Shown one piece after another: positions 27,423 through 36,587 of a DNA stretch of 63,200 nucleotides. Origin of the DNA: Marivita cryptomonadis (GTDB lineage Bacteria > Pseudomonadota > Alphaproteobacteria > Rhodobacterales > Rhodobacteraceae). Position 1 is the first letter of the stretch. Each line of letters opens with the position of its first letter. A model generated the notes under the pieces. That model saw nothing but the letters and a program-made list of their open reading frames with translations. It had not been told where the DNA came from and ran no database searches. Location: the NCBI RefSeq assembly GCF_002115725.1, contig NZ_JFKD01000021.1:1-63200 (forward strand). Reading direction: 5' to 3'. The translations under genes were made by a program, and so were the position numbers.

Positions 27423-29086
27423 CTGCACTGCTTTCCGTCACGGATCTCTCGGTCGTGATTGGGTCAAAGACTCTAGTCGACAAGGTCAGTTTCGATTTGG
27501 CTTCGGGTGAAGTCCTGTCCATCGTCGGCGAAAGCGGATCGGGAAAGAGCATGACCGCCAAGGCGCTGATGGGATTGCTGCCGCCCAAGGTAAACGCCTC
27601 AGGGCGAGCCATGTTCGACGGAATGGACCTGCTCGCGACCGGCGTGCAGCCGCCCCGGGGCACGGGCATTGGGCTGATTTTTCAGGAGCCTATGACAGCT
27701 CTGACGCCGGTTCTGACCATCGGTCTGCAGCTGACCGAGGCCCTTGTGTCGCATGGTATCTGCAACGCCGGTGAGGCCCAGCGGCGCGCCATCGCCATGC
27801 TGGATCGCGTGGGCATTCCGTCCCCGGAGGACAGGATGCGGCAATACCCGCATGAATTGTCCGGGGGTATGCGTCAGCGTGTAGTCATCGCGATGATGAT
27901 GTTGCTGGACCCCCGCATTCTTATCGCGGACGAACCTACCACCGCGCTTGACGTAACGGTTCAGGCGCAAATCCTCGATTTGTTGCGCGAGATCGTAACA
28001 GACACCCAGATTGGCCTAATCCTGATCACCCATGACATGGGCGTGGTCGCGGAAATGGCCGACAACGTTCTAGTGATGAAGTCTGGAAAGGCCGAAGAAT
28101 TCGGCGCGGTGCAGCGCATCTTTGCCGCGCCTGAGGCGGACTACACGACAACGCTTCTGGACGCGGTCCCGCGAATTGACGCCTCCACCTCGCGCAAACC
28201 CGCGCTCACGGAGCCGCTGCTCAAGGTAGGTGGCATCAACAAGACCTTTGCCAAACGCGGTGTGATTTTTTCCAAGGCCGCGCGGCACAAGGCGCTTGAC
28301 GACGTGTCACTGACCATCCATCGCGGCGAGACTCTGGCTCTGGTCGGGGAAAGTGGATCGGGCAAGACAACCGTGGGGCGGGTTATCGCGCGCCTGACTG
28401 AGGCCGATACCGGTACGGTCACGCTGAACGACACTGATCTATTGGCGCTTTCTGGGCGCGAGTTGCAGGACAAGCGGCGCGCGGTCCAGATGATTTTTCA
28501 GGACCCTTATGCCTCGCTCGATCCGCGTCACACGGTGGGTAGTACCATCGCCGAGCCGTTGATCATCCATCAAAACCTGTCGAAATCAGAGCGCAGCGAA
28601 CAGGTCCATGAGCTCCTTGAAAAGGTGGGGTTGAGCGCCGACATGGCACAGCGTTATCCGCATGAATTCTCGGGTGGCCAACGGCAGCGCATCGCCATCG
28701 CGCGTGCCATTGCGGCCAAACCATTGCTTGTAGTTGCCGATGAGCCGACATCGGCGCTGGATGTTTCCATTCAGGCAAAGGTTCTGGACCTGCTGGAAAG
28801 TCTGAAGCGCAGCGAAGATCTGACATTGCTATTTATCTCGCATGATCTCGCGGTGGTCCGACAGATCGCCGACCGCGTTGCGGTTATGCGAAATGGTAGG
28901 ATTCTTGAGTTGGGACCGTCCGCCGAACTCTTTGCAAATCCGCGGCACCCCTACACACGGGCCCTGATCGATGTCGCACCGGTGCCCGACCCGACCCGAA
29001 AACGCGGAAAACGCCCCGTGCTCAAGGGTGATTATCCGACAGGCCCCTTGTCCGAGATCGGGCCGGGCCATTGGGTCGCGACATGA
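27419..29086 (+). CDS. ABC transporter ATP-binding protein, two fused ATPase domains (DppD-DppF type)
   Basis: 555 residues from ATG 27419, which overlaps the permease stop; the open frame upstream (from 27269) lies inside the permease gene and is not used. Domain 1 (about 5-260): Walker A GESGSGKSMT, C-loop LSGGMRQR, Walker B ILIADEPTTALD. Domain 2 (about 275-535): Walker A GESGSGKTTV, C-loop FSGGQRQR, Walker B LVVADEPTSALD. Each half ends with an oligopeptide-transporter C-terminal extension (HPYTRALIDVAP). This single protein energises the importer. Its TGA overlaps the next ATG. Confidence 0.93.
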   Translation: MTALLSVTDLSVVIGSKTLVDKVSFDLASGEVLSIVGESGSGKSMTAKALMGLLPPKVNASGRAMFDGMDLLATGVQPPRGTGIGLIFQEPMTALTPVLTIGLQLTEALVSHGICNAGEAQRRAIAMLDRVGIPSPEDRMRQYPHELSGGMRQRVVIAMMMLLDPRILIADEPTTALDVTVQAQILDLLREIVTDTQIGLILITHDMGVVAEMADNVLVMKSGKAEEFGAVQRIFAAPEADYTTTLLDAVPRIDASTSRKPALTEPLLKVGGINKTFAKRGVIFSKAARHKALDDVSLTIHRGETLALVGESGSGKTTVGRVIARLTEADTGTVTLNDTDLLALSGRELQDKRRAVQMIFQDPYASLDPRHTVGSTIAEPLIIHQNLSKSERSEQVHELLEKVGLSADMAQRYPHEFSGGQRQRIAIARAIAAKPLLVVADEPTSALDVSIQAKVLDLLESLKRSEDLTLLFISHDLAVVRQIADRVAVMRNGRILELGPSAELFANPRHPYTRALIDVAPVPDPTRKRGKRPVLKGDYPTGPLSEIGPGHWVAT

Positions 29087-30021
29087 CGATTGGCATTGCT
29101 GCTTCAGGACGTTGGGCTGGTGCAGGGATCCTGTCGGGCCTGCGCGCGGTAGAAGAGGCCGGGCGCGGCGCGATCGGCGGGTTCGTCAGCTTGGCCGTGT
29201 TGACCGAGGAGCAGAAGCTGTTGCGCGCTGAAACCCAATATGGCGGTGCGCAGAGCTTGTTTGACGGCGCGCCATCAGACGAAATTTTGCAAGCCCCATG
29301 GGCCGGCCTTATTTCAAGCGGCCCCAACCGCCCCGCTCCATTGTCACAGTTCGTTGCGGCTTTGCCACGCGTTGGGATTGTCACCGGCCACCGTTTTCCG
29401 CACGCGCAGGCAAACGATGGTCAGGCGCTTAACAGTCTGGTCCTGTCAATGATGCAAGCTGGTATCCCGCCCCAAGTCGCGGTGGATAACGCGATTGCAC
29501 AGCACCCTGATTTCGACGCGGGCTTCCTAGCGCTCTCTGTTCACGGAGAGATCGGGCTCGGCAACATGCCGGCGGTCGCAAGCCTTAAGGACCAAGGCAG
29601 TCTCAAGACCCGTTGCGCTGAAACTGGTAACACGGTCGCGACGCTGCACAATGCAATTCGGCCACACAGGGCGATCGCTCTCTTGGCGAACGAGGTCGCT
29701 TTGGAGGAGATGCGTTTTCGTGCGACCAGCCGTGAGACAATCACCATATCTGCCGGAATCCCCATCGTCGTTGGTGACACGCCCGAGATTGTCATCGATA
29801 ACAATCATAAGGCCCTTCGCGTCATCCACCCAGAAGCTTCGGATGCGGGGGGGGAAACCGCTTTCGGTGTGGGTGACCACGTTAGGATCACGAAATTGGG
29901 AAAGATGATTGGCTGGTTAGACCAAGAACCCTTTATGGTAGTCAGCCAAGGTTTGATTGTCACTCTGGATGGCGAAACGGCAATTGAAGTTTCAATTCGC
30001 ACTGGCAGTACGAGGAGATAG
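29083..30021 (+). CDS. DUF6963 family protein of unknown function
   Basis: 312 residues from ATG 29083 (MTIGIAASGRWAGAGILSGL), overlapping the ATPase stop by 4 bases; the earlier start at 29071 is less likely. I recognise the N-terminal half (GAIGGFVSLAVL, AGLISSGPNRPAPLSQFVAA, GIVTGHRFP) as the DUF6963 family, from memory. The whole protein is Ala/Gly-rich with no signal peptide. Translational coupling to a peptide-type importer and proximity to DUF1028, another Ntn-hydrolase-like family, suggest it acts on the imported compound. The reaction is unknown. Confidence 0.65.
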   Translation: MTIGIAASGRWAGAGILSGLRAVEEAGRGAIGGFVSLAVLTEEQKLLRAETQYGGAQSLFDGAPSDEILQAPWAGLISSGPNRPAPLSQFVAALPRVGIVTGHRFPHAQANDGQALNSLVLSMMQAGIPPQVAVDNAIAQHPDFDAGFLALSVHGEIGLGNMPAVASLKDQGSLKTRCAETGNTVATLHNAIRPHRAIALLANEVALEEMRFRATSRETITISAGIPIVVGDTPEIVIDNNHKALRVIHPEASDAGGETAFGVGDHVRITKLGKMIGWLDQEPFMVVSQGLIVTLDGETAIEVSIRTGSTRR

Positions 30022-30221
30022 CGGATCAAGTGGCTGTGTATTTTCGACGACACAGTATCGAAAGAGCGTCAACACTCGCGCCAAAACAGTTCGCCGCTCG
30101 ATTAGAAAGGCAAACCCGCTGTGCGTTCAGCACCTCAAGGTCAGCTTTACCAATTCTCCAAATAGCCCGCTGCGATGCGGCTAACTTATGCTTCACTGCC
30201 CTCATCTCAATTCCCACGGCT
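30022..30221. other. Short unassigned stretch
   Basis: 200 bases between the DUF6963 stop and the IS630 remnant. A 63-codon minus-strand frame (30026-30217) encodes a basic peptide that I do not recognise. No terminator found. Confidence 0.3.
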
Positions 30222-30223
30222 TA

Positions 30224-30300
30224 TAGCGTGTCCGGTTCAATCGGTTTCATATCCAGCGGCTCGGAAGAAGTTGTAACACTCGTCCGGCGTAAACAGGCTG
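30224..30300 (-). repeat. IS630 right-end remnant, inverted relative to the copy at 20146-22400
   Basis: 77 bp match the complement of 22324-22400 with one mismatch, starting with the terminus TAGCGTGTCC preceded by TA (30222-30223). It encodes the last residues of the transposase (NFFRAAGYETD) on the minus strand and then breaks off at the junction with an IS256-like fragment. Confidence 0.85.
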
Positions 30301-30390
30301 TTCCTTGGCTCCTGCCTGGATCACCTCGGTCAGTGGATCAGGCGAAAATTCCGATGGCAGTGCAAACGGGACAACGGTAGATTTGGCCAT
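30301..30390 (-). pseudogene. N-terminal remnant of an IS256-family transposase
   Basis: Minus-strand ATG at 30388-30390 with an AAAGGA site upstream opens a frame reading MAKSTVVPFALPSEF and DPLTEVIQAGA, which resembles the start of IS256-family (transposase_mut) enzymes. After about 27 codons it runs into the IS630 remnant. The sequence upstream to about 30490 is probably the corresponding IS256 end. Confidence 0.5.
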
Positions 30391-30953
30391 GGTGGCATAT
30401 CCTTTCTCTCTGAGAACGACGGCGTCTTGAACACCGCCATGATATGCCGCCTACCTCAGCCCATCACCAACTTTCGGGCATAACTCGGTGAAGCTGCACT
30501 GCGGCGCAGTCTGACTCGATGAACGGCTGGTATGCGCCGTCTGCATCCACCTCGAAGTCGTTGGTTAAAGCTCATCTCATAATTGCCAAAGACCATTGGC
30601 AGGTTGCCAAATTTTGAGGGTTAAGTATGCTTAGAGGGTGCAAATATCTGCTACACAAATTGCTACACAGACAAAACTGCTGGATGCACACAACTAATTG
30701 GTAATAAACATTTATTTTTCAATCTCCGCATCCACCTGAAGGACTTCGTCTCCGCCACTTATCTTGTTGAACATAGTGGCAGTCCTCAATTTTCCATATC
30801 TGTTTAAATTGGGGTAGACTAAGAGGTGCAGGTCACCTCTCGTCCGCCACGGTCCTTCGTCCCTAACCGCAAAATGTGGTCATGAAGGACGGGCATCGGT
30901 CCTTTTGAAATCCCGGAGACATGGGCCATTGTGCACGAAATCGTCGCGGACGA
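30391..30953. other. Intergenic region with IS scar, direct repeat and hairpin
   Basis: No gene found. Contents: a probable IS256 end (to about 30490); an AT-rich part with the direct repeat TGCTACACA at 30649-30657 and 30661-30669; and a 7-bp hairpin (30822-30828 with 30834-30840, 5-base loop) that may end transcription coming from the minus-strand mobA gene, though without a U-run. The last 100 bases are GC-rich again. Confidence 0.4.
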
Positions 30954-32885
30954 TCAGTGCGCGTCGTTGGGCAGAAAGATATCGTTGCAGAAACGGGCCA
31001 GAGCATTGAACGCGTCGAGTGGTAGGATGTGTGCGACGTATTGGTCGGGTCGAACGAGGATCATGCAGCCGTTGTTGCGATTGACGCCGCGCATTTCGAA
31101 GATGTCTTGCCCAAGTTTGTGATCGACGCAAAAGACTTTTTCAAAGTCAAGCAGCCCGTATCGACCTTTGGCTGGCCGCAGTAGGGATGGCATGTCCTCG
31201 TAGTTCAGTGTCGTAAATTCCTGCTGGAAGATGGCGCGCAGATCAATCAGTGCGTCGATGTCCTCGCCCTTGCGGTTGAAGCGCCGCAGCGGAGAGTGCG
31301 AATCGGTTTCCAGCCATGTGCACAAGGTGGCAATCGCCCCGTTGCCTTGCCCCATGTCGTCCTTGCCGGCAAAGGCATATAGCCGCCAGCGTCCATCGGC
31401 CTCGGCAATGTGGCCCAGCTGCAGGGGCTTGGCATCGGCCAAGCGCAGCACAGGGGCCGAATGAAAGCGTTTGCCGATGATTTGGCCTGTTGCAAGGTGT
31501 TGATGTTCTGGCGCTGCGATAAGGTTGGACGGGTCATAATGCACAGCCAGCCCGCCGGTAAACTCTAGATTTTCGATAAACTGCTTCTGGAAACGCGGCA
31601 TTTCCGAGCCGTCGAGTTCTGACTCGCCCGGAGGTGCGCTCATGATCCGCGCCCATTTGTGATCGGTCTCGACAAGGCGTTTGGCTTCTTCCAGCCGTTC
31701 GGCGGAATAGCTGTGCAAGAGGCTCGCATGGGACCTTCCGGTCAACACATGCGCCAGTTTCCAACCAAGGTTGAAGGTGTCGCCCATGGACACGTTCATG
31801 CCCTGTCCGGCCTTGGGGCTGTGGGTGTGACAGGCATCACCTGCGGTGAAGACACGCGGGGTGCGGGTGGCCGTTTCGCCCGCAGGCACATCGTCGAATT
31901 TGTCGGTCAGGCGATGTCCGATTTCATAGATCGACCACCAGACAACTTCTTTGACGTCGATGGTGTAGGGGCGCATGATCCGGTTGGCAGCGGCAATGAT
32001 GTGATCCGAGGTCAGGTTGCGGTTCGAAACCCGTTCGTCCGGGTTGAGCTTGTCCAGCTCGACATACATTCGAAACAGGTAGCCGCCCTCGCGCGGGATG
32101 ATCAGAACGTTGCCTTCCTTGGCGGACTGGATCAGGCATTTCCGGCGGAGGTCTGGGAAGTCGGAATTGGCGAGGATATCCATCACCCCCCAAGCCTGAT
32201 GTGCTGCGTCGCCATGCAGCTTGCCGCCGATCGCTGTGCGGACGTTGCTGCGTGCACCGTCGCATCCAACGACATAATTCGCGCGCACCGTGATTGTGTC
32301 GCTTGCAGTGCCATCTTCGGTCACCCTGCCCAGCGTGACGGTCACCGGGTGGTCATCGGTTTCCGTGTCGATCTCAAGATCGATGACGCGCAGCCCGTAA
32401 TGGGGTTCGAGCCGCGTCGGCGATTTCTTCATCACATCGAGAAACAGCTGGTGGATGCGCGCCTGGTTCACAATGGTGTGCGGCATCTCGGACTGATCGT
32501 CCGCGACATCCTGTGCAATACCAACCCGGTGGATGTTCTGAGGCGCTGCCGGATCGGGTTTCCAGAAGGTGGTCTGGTTCACCCAATAGGCCTCTCGTTT
32601 TACCTTGTCGGCAAAGCCAAAGGCTTGAAACATCTCCATCGACCGGACGTTGACGCCGTCGGCTTGGCCCTTTTCCATTGGTCCATGTTTGGGCTCGACG
32701 ATCATTGTGGTGATCTCAGGGACACCAGCCAACTGAGCGGCAAGGCAAAGACCGGCAGGGCCGCACCCGGCGATCAGGACATCGACTTTTGCGGGCACCA
32801 CATCACTGCGCAAGGGATCGCGATTGGGGGCAGGGGCTTTGACGTCGGGGTCGCCCGGTCTGAATCCATCGACATAGTATTGCAT
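30954..32885 (-). CDS. mobA: 3-Hydroxybenzoate 4-monooxygenase (FAD, MobA type)
   Basis: 643 residues; the Comamonas MobA enzyme is about 639. Group A flavin monooxygenase: FAD dinucleotide fold GCGPAG at residues 40-45, DG motif in YVVGCDGARSNVR, GD motif in FTAGDACHTHSPKAGQGMN, and a C-terminal thioredoxin-like phenol-hydroxylase domain (about 440-640). The segments GPMEKGQADG, PREGGYLFR and AKPLQLGH recall MobA closely. It would convert 3-hydroxybenzoate to protocatechuate using NAD(P)H and O2 in the cytoplasm. It diverges from a MarR regulator, which fits aromatic-acid-inducible control. A related phenol-type substrate cannot be excluded. Confidence 0.85.
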   Translation of the reverse strand: MQYYVDGFRPGDPDVKAPAPNRDPLRSDVVPAKVDVLIAGCGPAGLCLAAQLAGVPEITTMIVEPKHGPMEKGQADGVNVRSMEMFQAFGFADKVKREAYWVNQTTFWKPDPAAPQNIHRVGIAQDVADDQSEMPHTIVNQARIHQLFLDVMKKSPTRLEPHYGLRVIDLEIDTETDDHPVTVTLGRVTEDGTASDTITVRANYVVGCDGARSNVRTAIGGKLHGDAAHQAWGVMDILANSDFPDLRRKCLIQSAKEGNVLIIPREGGYLFRMYVELDKLNPDERVSNRNLTSDHIIAAANRIMRPYTIDVKEVVWWSIYEIGHRLTDKFDDVPAGETATRTPRVFTAGDACHTHSPKAGQGMNVSMGDTFNLGWKLAHVLTGRSHASLLHSYSAERLEEAKRLVETDHKWARIMSAPPGESELDGSEMPRFQKQFIENLEFTGGLAVHYDPSNLIAAPEHQHLATGQIIGKRFHSAPVLRLADAKPLQLGHIAEADGRWRLYAFAGKDDMGQGNGAIATLCTWLETDSHSPLRRFNRKGEDIDALIDLRAIFQQEFTTLNYEDMPSLLRPAKGRYGLLDFEKVFCVDHKLGQDIFEMRGVNRNNGCMILVRPDQYVAHILPLDAFNALARFCNDIFLPNDAH

Positions 32886-32925
32886 GGTGGTGGTGCTCCG
32901 TGCTTGCCCATCGTGTCTGCATTTT

Positions 32926-32977
32926 AGTATCTATACTTACCAATTTTGCAACCGTAAAGGTATGTACACTTACCTTT
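32926..32977. promoter_or_regulatory. Candidate MarR operators in the mobA/marR divergent region
   Basis: Two inverted repeats in the 149-bp gap between the divergent genes: AGTAT-CT-ATACT at 32926-32937 and AAAGGTA-N8-TACCTTT at 32956-32977. Both are perfect in their arms. A MarR dimer bound here could repress both genes until the aromatic ligand binds. Confidence 0.5.
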
Positions 32978-33034
32978 TTATGTGGTGCTGTCGTGATGTG
33001 CTGTTTTCAGTGCAGATCAACCAATGGGGGCCTC

Positions 33035-33481
33035 ATGAACGCAAAGAACATGGCGGGGCATGTGATCCGACAGTTGCATCAGATGTCGACGCAGGTTTAC
33101 GCAAGTCACATGCAGGCAGCCGGGTTCGACCTTACCCCGGTGCAATTCGCTGCAATGGATGCGTTATCGGCACAGCCGGGATTGGATCAGGCCACGATTG
33201 CCGCCAGTATCGCCTGTGATCGTGCGACGACAGGCGGGGTCATAGATCGGCTGGAGCAGAAGGGCCTTGTGGCGCGGGTGGTGAACGAAAAAGACCGTCG
33301 CGCCCGTGTCGTCACACTGACAGATCAGGGGCGTGACCTGTTTCAGCAAGCCTTGCCGATCGTTGCGGGATTGCAGGTTGATATCCTTCAAGCGCTCAGT
33401 CCTGACGAAAGGAGCGATTTCCTGCGCCTTGCGAAAAAGGCAGTCCAAGGCGCGCAGGATGGGGATGCGCTACGGACATGA
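33035..33481 (+). CDS. MarR-family transcriptional regulator
   Basis: 148 residues from ATG 33035 (MNAKNMAGHVIRQLHQM); an upstream extension to 32900 is open but would cover the operator region. Winged helix (about 35-105) with LDQATIAASIACDRATTGGVIDRLEQKGLVAR and wing EKDRRARVVTLTDQG. MarR proteins that diverge from hydroxylase genes usually repress them and respond to the phenolic substrate. It ends close to the convergent monooxygenase gene (60 bases). Confidence 0.88.
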   Translation: MNAKNMAGHVIRQLHQMSTQVYASHMQAAGFDLTPVQFAAMDALSAQPGLDQATIAASIACDRATTGGVIDRLEQKGLVARVVNEKDRRARVVTLTDQGRDLFQQALPIVAGLQVDILQALSPDERSDFLRLAKKAVQGAQDGDALRT

Positions 33482-33540
33482 CCACCAGATCGGCGGACGA
33501 CCGGGAAGAACTAGGTGACATGCAGTTATGGCGCGCTGGC

Positions 33541-35118
33541 TCAGTCGCGCGGTTGGCCAATCGTGGCGGACAGGATCCTATGTACGTCTTCGTCGGTACA
33601 GCTGTCGCCAGACCAAGCGACAAACCCATCTGGGCGCACCAATATGATGCGGCGCTCCCAAGCGGTGAACCAGTCTGCTGCACAGTTGGGGATGGCGAGG
33701 GGTACAGCCATGGCGTCAGCGGCCCGGCTAAACCCCGCCGCGTTGGCCGGATCAGCGCACAGCAGTGTAAATCCTGCGCTTAAAGCAACACCTGCCGCGC
33801 GCCCTTCCGGCCCGGCTGGGGGCAAGTGGTGGCCTGCGCGTGCAACAAAACTGTGCGATCCTTTGGCACTGGGCGTGCCTTGGCTGCCCGGCACGATCGG
33901 CGAGCCTTCGTAATTCGGTTCAAAATCCTCGACCCCGGAACCGCCTTCGGCACGCGCTTTCCACGCCGTCTCGAAGGCGTCGGTGTCCTTTGTCGGGCTG
34001 TGTTGGTTAAGGAACTCGCGGTCTTCGCGAATGAAGTTCTCGATGAAATCCCGTGCGGTTGAGGCGAACACCGGTTGGCGTTCCGCGCTGTAGCTGTCGA
34101 GGAGTGCATCACTGCCCCAGCCTTTGATCCGTGCGGCCAGTTTCCAGCCCAGATTGCGCGCGTCCTCAAAGCCGGTGTTGATCCCGTAGCCGCCATAGGG
34201 GGGGTGACTGTGTGCGGCATCTCCGGCAATGAACGCACGTCCAGCGCGATAGGTGTCGGCAAGTGACACGCGCAAGTCCCAGTGGCCGATATGGTCAAAC
34301 TCGAGCGCGAATTCCTGCCCCACTGCCTTGTGCAAGAGACCGCGGAAATCGAAATTCTCGGCGGTTGTGCCGTAGGGTACAGGCGCGTGGAAGAACCATG
34401 ACAGCCCGTGATCGACCCGCCCGAAGAACAACCAGTAGCCTTCGTAGTCGGGGTGCAGCACGTTGTAGAACGCCTTGCCCGGATAGCGCGTCAGCAGCTC
34501 GTGCAGTTCCTCGGACCGGAACACCAAAAGCGCCATCATGCGGTTGTGGTCGGACAGGGTTTCACTGATCCCAGCGTGTTCGCGGATGAAGGACCGGCTG
34601 CCATCGCAGCCGACCACGTAAGATGCGTCGATCACTTGCCGGCCGTCACCATCGCGTTCCGCTATGGTCAGTTGCACGGCAGTGTCGGTCATTTCCAGTG
34701 ACTCACCGTACCAGCCGTACAGAACAGTGATTTCGGGTATTTCCGCGGCTCGCGCCCGCAGCACGCGTTCGGTGGCGTATTGCGGCAGACGGGCGTTTGG
34801 CGCGAAGTAGTAGTCTTTCACGTTCGACCGGTTGAGCCAGTCATAGGTGTGATCGGAAAGAAGCGTGCCGTAGGCGGTCATACCCCCGATGCCGCCGCCT
34901 TTGGGGATTGGATGGGCGCTGTGCAGCTCGTCCTCACATCCCCACGCTCGGAAATGTTCTGACGTACGCTGTGTCAGGTTCTGCCCTTTTGGGATCGGCT
35001 GCGGTTCGGGATAGCGTTCCACCACGCACACCCGGATGCCGCGCTGGCCCAGTTCGACGGCAAGGCCAAGGCCGACTGGCCCGCCGCCGTTGATCACAAC
35101 GTCAAAGCTGTCTCTCAT
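33541..35118 (-). CDS. FAD-dependent aromatic-ring monooxygenase
   Basis: 525 residues, FAD_binding_3 family. GxGxxG-type motif GGGPVG at 11-16, DG motif YVVGCDGSRSFIRE near 170, GD motif AFIAGDAAHSHPPYGGYGIN near 295, and a short C-terminal thioredoxin-like remnant (VRPDGFVAWSGD). It resembles phenol/resorcinol/3-(3-hydroxyphenyl)propionate hydroxylases; the substrate cannot be chosen. It is the last gene of a five-gene minus-strand operon and overlaps the aldehyde dehydrogenase gene by 4 bases. It probably hydroxylates an aromatic acid or phenol imported by the TAXI-TRAP system. Confidence 0.85.
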   Translation of the reverse strand: MRDSFDVVINGGGPVGLGLAVELGQRGIRVCVVERYPEPQPIPKGQNLTQRTSEHFRAWGCEDELHSAHPIPKGGGIGGMTAYGTLLSDHTYDWLNRSNVKDYYFAPNARLPQYATERVLRARAAEIPEITVLYGWYGESLEMTDTAVQLTIAERDGDGRQVIDASYVVGCDGSRSFIREHAGISETLSDHNRMMALLVFRSEELHELLTRYPGKAFYNVLHPDYEGYWLFFGRVDHGLSWFFHAPVPYGTTAENFDFRGLLHKAVGQEFALEFDHIGHWDLRVSLADTYRAGRAFIAGDAAHSHPPYGGYGINTGFEDARNLGWKLAARIKGWGSDALLDSYSAERQPVFASTARDFIENFIREDREFLNQHSPTKDTDAFETAWKARAEGGSGVEDFEPNYEGSPIVPGSQGTPSAKGSHSFVARAGHHLPPAGPEGRAAGVALSAGFTLLCADPANAAGFSRAADAMAVPLAIPNCAADWFTAWERRIILVRPDGFVAWSGDSCTDEDVHRILSATIGQPRD

Positions 35119-36560
35119 GCCATGCCTCCCACGCGTCCGGGTTCGGAATAGATGTGTTTGGTTTCCAGGAAGTCATATAGCCCCTCTGGTCCGTGCAACC
35201 GCCCAAGGCCGGATTTTCCGTAGCCGCCGGTTTCGGCCTCTGCAAACAGCCTCAGATGCGAATTGATCCAGACCGTGCCTGCCCGGATCGCCTGTGCCAT
35301 CCGCAAGGCGCGGTGGTGGTCAGCGGTAAAGACTGACGCGGCCAGACCGTAGGCGGTGGCGTTCGCCTTGGCGACTGCCTCTTGTTCGTCAGTAAAGGTC
35401 TCGATCGACACGATGGGGCCGAACAGTTCCTCTTGCACCAGCGGTGACGCGATATTGTCGATGCGGAAGAGCGTCGGCGTCAGGAAGGCCGAGTCCGACA
35501 GGGGCGCGCCTTTAAGCACGATCTCGCCCTCGTCACCCGCCTGTTCGATCAGACGTTCGATCCGCGCACGGTTGCCCATGTCGATCAGCGATCCCATCTG
35601 GCTGTCGGGCCTATCACCGGGGCCCACGCGCACCGCCTGAAATGCGGCGGTGATGCGGGCCTCGAACTCCTTGGCAACGGATTCGTGCACAAGGAACCGC
35701 GCGGCGGCGACGCAGATTTGCCCGGCCATTGCCAGCGCTCCGTGGGTCAGTTCATGCGTGGCCCGGTCCAAATCGGCATCGGCAAAAATGACCGCTGGAG
35801 CTTTGCCGCCCAGTTCCAGCCCGACACGTTTGAGCGTTGGGGCTGCCGCGGCCATGATGGCCTGCCCGGTGCGGCTGCTGCCGGTAAAGCTGATCACGTC
35901 GATATCCGGCGACGCGGTCATGGCTTGACCGACCTCGATGCCGTTTTCGTTGACGGAATTGACCACACCTTTGGGCAGCGACGGAGCTTCTGCAATGGCC
36001 TGCATGATGCGCGCATGCACCAGCGGCGTTTGATGCGCGGGTTTTATGACAGCGGTACAGCCTGCGGCCAAAGCCGGAGCGAGCGAGCGCATGAGCAAAG
36101 TCACCGGTGCATTCCACGGCACAATGATGCCCGCCACCCCAGCCGCCTCGCGATGAAACAGCGACAGGCTGCCGGGGGTGATTTCCTGCATGGAGCCGCG
36201 AATGTCCCGTGCAAGGCCCGCGTAATACCGCGTCTCGGAAATTGCGGCCATGGTTTCGCCAAAAGCTTCGGCGCGGATCTTGCCGTTTTCGGCGACGACC
36301 AGATCGGCAATTTCGTCTTTGGCGGCCTCAAGCCGGTCGGCGATTTCCAGCATGGCTTGTGCCCGCAGACGCGGGGCATGCGCCCAATCCGTGCCAAAGA
36401 ACGCTGCGCGTGCGGCTGCGGCAGCGGCATTGGCCAGATCAGTGCTGCCGCGGTGGTATTGGCCCAAAGGCAGCAGCGTGGCCGGGTTCAGGCTGTGGTC
36501 CAACGGGCCATCGCCAATCCAGTCGCCAGCGATGTAATGCCGTGCGGGGTCAAGGGTCAT
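35115..36560 (-). CDS. NAD(P)-dependent aldehyde dehydrogenase
   Basis: 481 residues from ATG 36558-36560 (MTLDPARHYIAGDW), chosen for the GGAGA site 6 bases upstream; an ATG at 36584 would add 8 residues. ALDH signatures: PWNAPVTLLMRSLAPALAAGC, general-base Glu in LELGGKAPAVIFADADL, nucleophile Cys in AGQICVAAARF. It oxidises an aldehyde to the acid, probably an aromatic or ring-cleavage aldehyde given its coupling to the flavin monooxygenase (4-base overlap) and its place downstream of an IclR regulator. Confidence 0.9.
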   Translation of the reverse strand: MTLDPARHYIAGDWIGDGPLDHSLNPATLLPLGQYHRGSTDLANAAAAAARAAFFGTDWAHAPRLRAQAMLEIADRLEAAKDEIADLVVAENGKIRAEAFGETMAAISETRYYAGLARDIRGSMQEITPGSLSLFHREAAGVAGIIVPWNAPVTLLMRSLAPALAAGCTAVIKPAHQTPLVHARIMQAIAEAPSLPKGVVNSVNENGIEVGQAMTASPDIDVISFTGSSRTGQAIMAAAAPTLKRVGLELGGKAPAVIFADADLDRATHELTHGALAMAGQICVAAARFLVHESVAKEFEARITAAFQAVRVGPGDRPDSQMGSLIDMGNRARIERLIEQAGDEGEIVLKGAPLSDSAFLTPTLFRIDNIASPLVQEELFGPIVSIETFTDEQEAVAKANATAYGLAASVFTADHHRALRMAQAIRAGTVWINSHLRLFAEAETGGYGKSGLGRLHGPEGLYDFLETKHIYSEPGRVGGMA

Positions 36561-36587
36561 GTGGTTCTCCGGGTCGGTCATCATTCA

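Noticed and set aside
30026..30217. 63-codon minus-strand frame
   Set aside because: Short, basic, not recognised and next to IS scars; likely chance.
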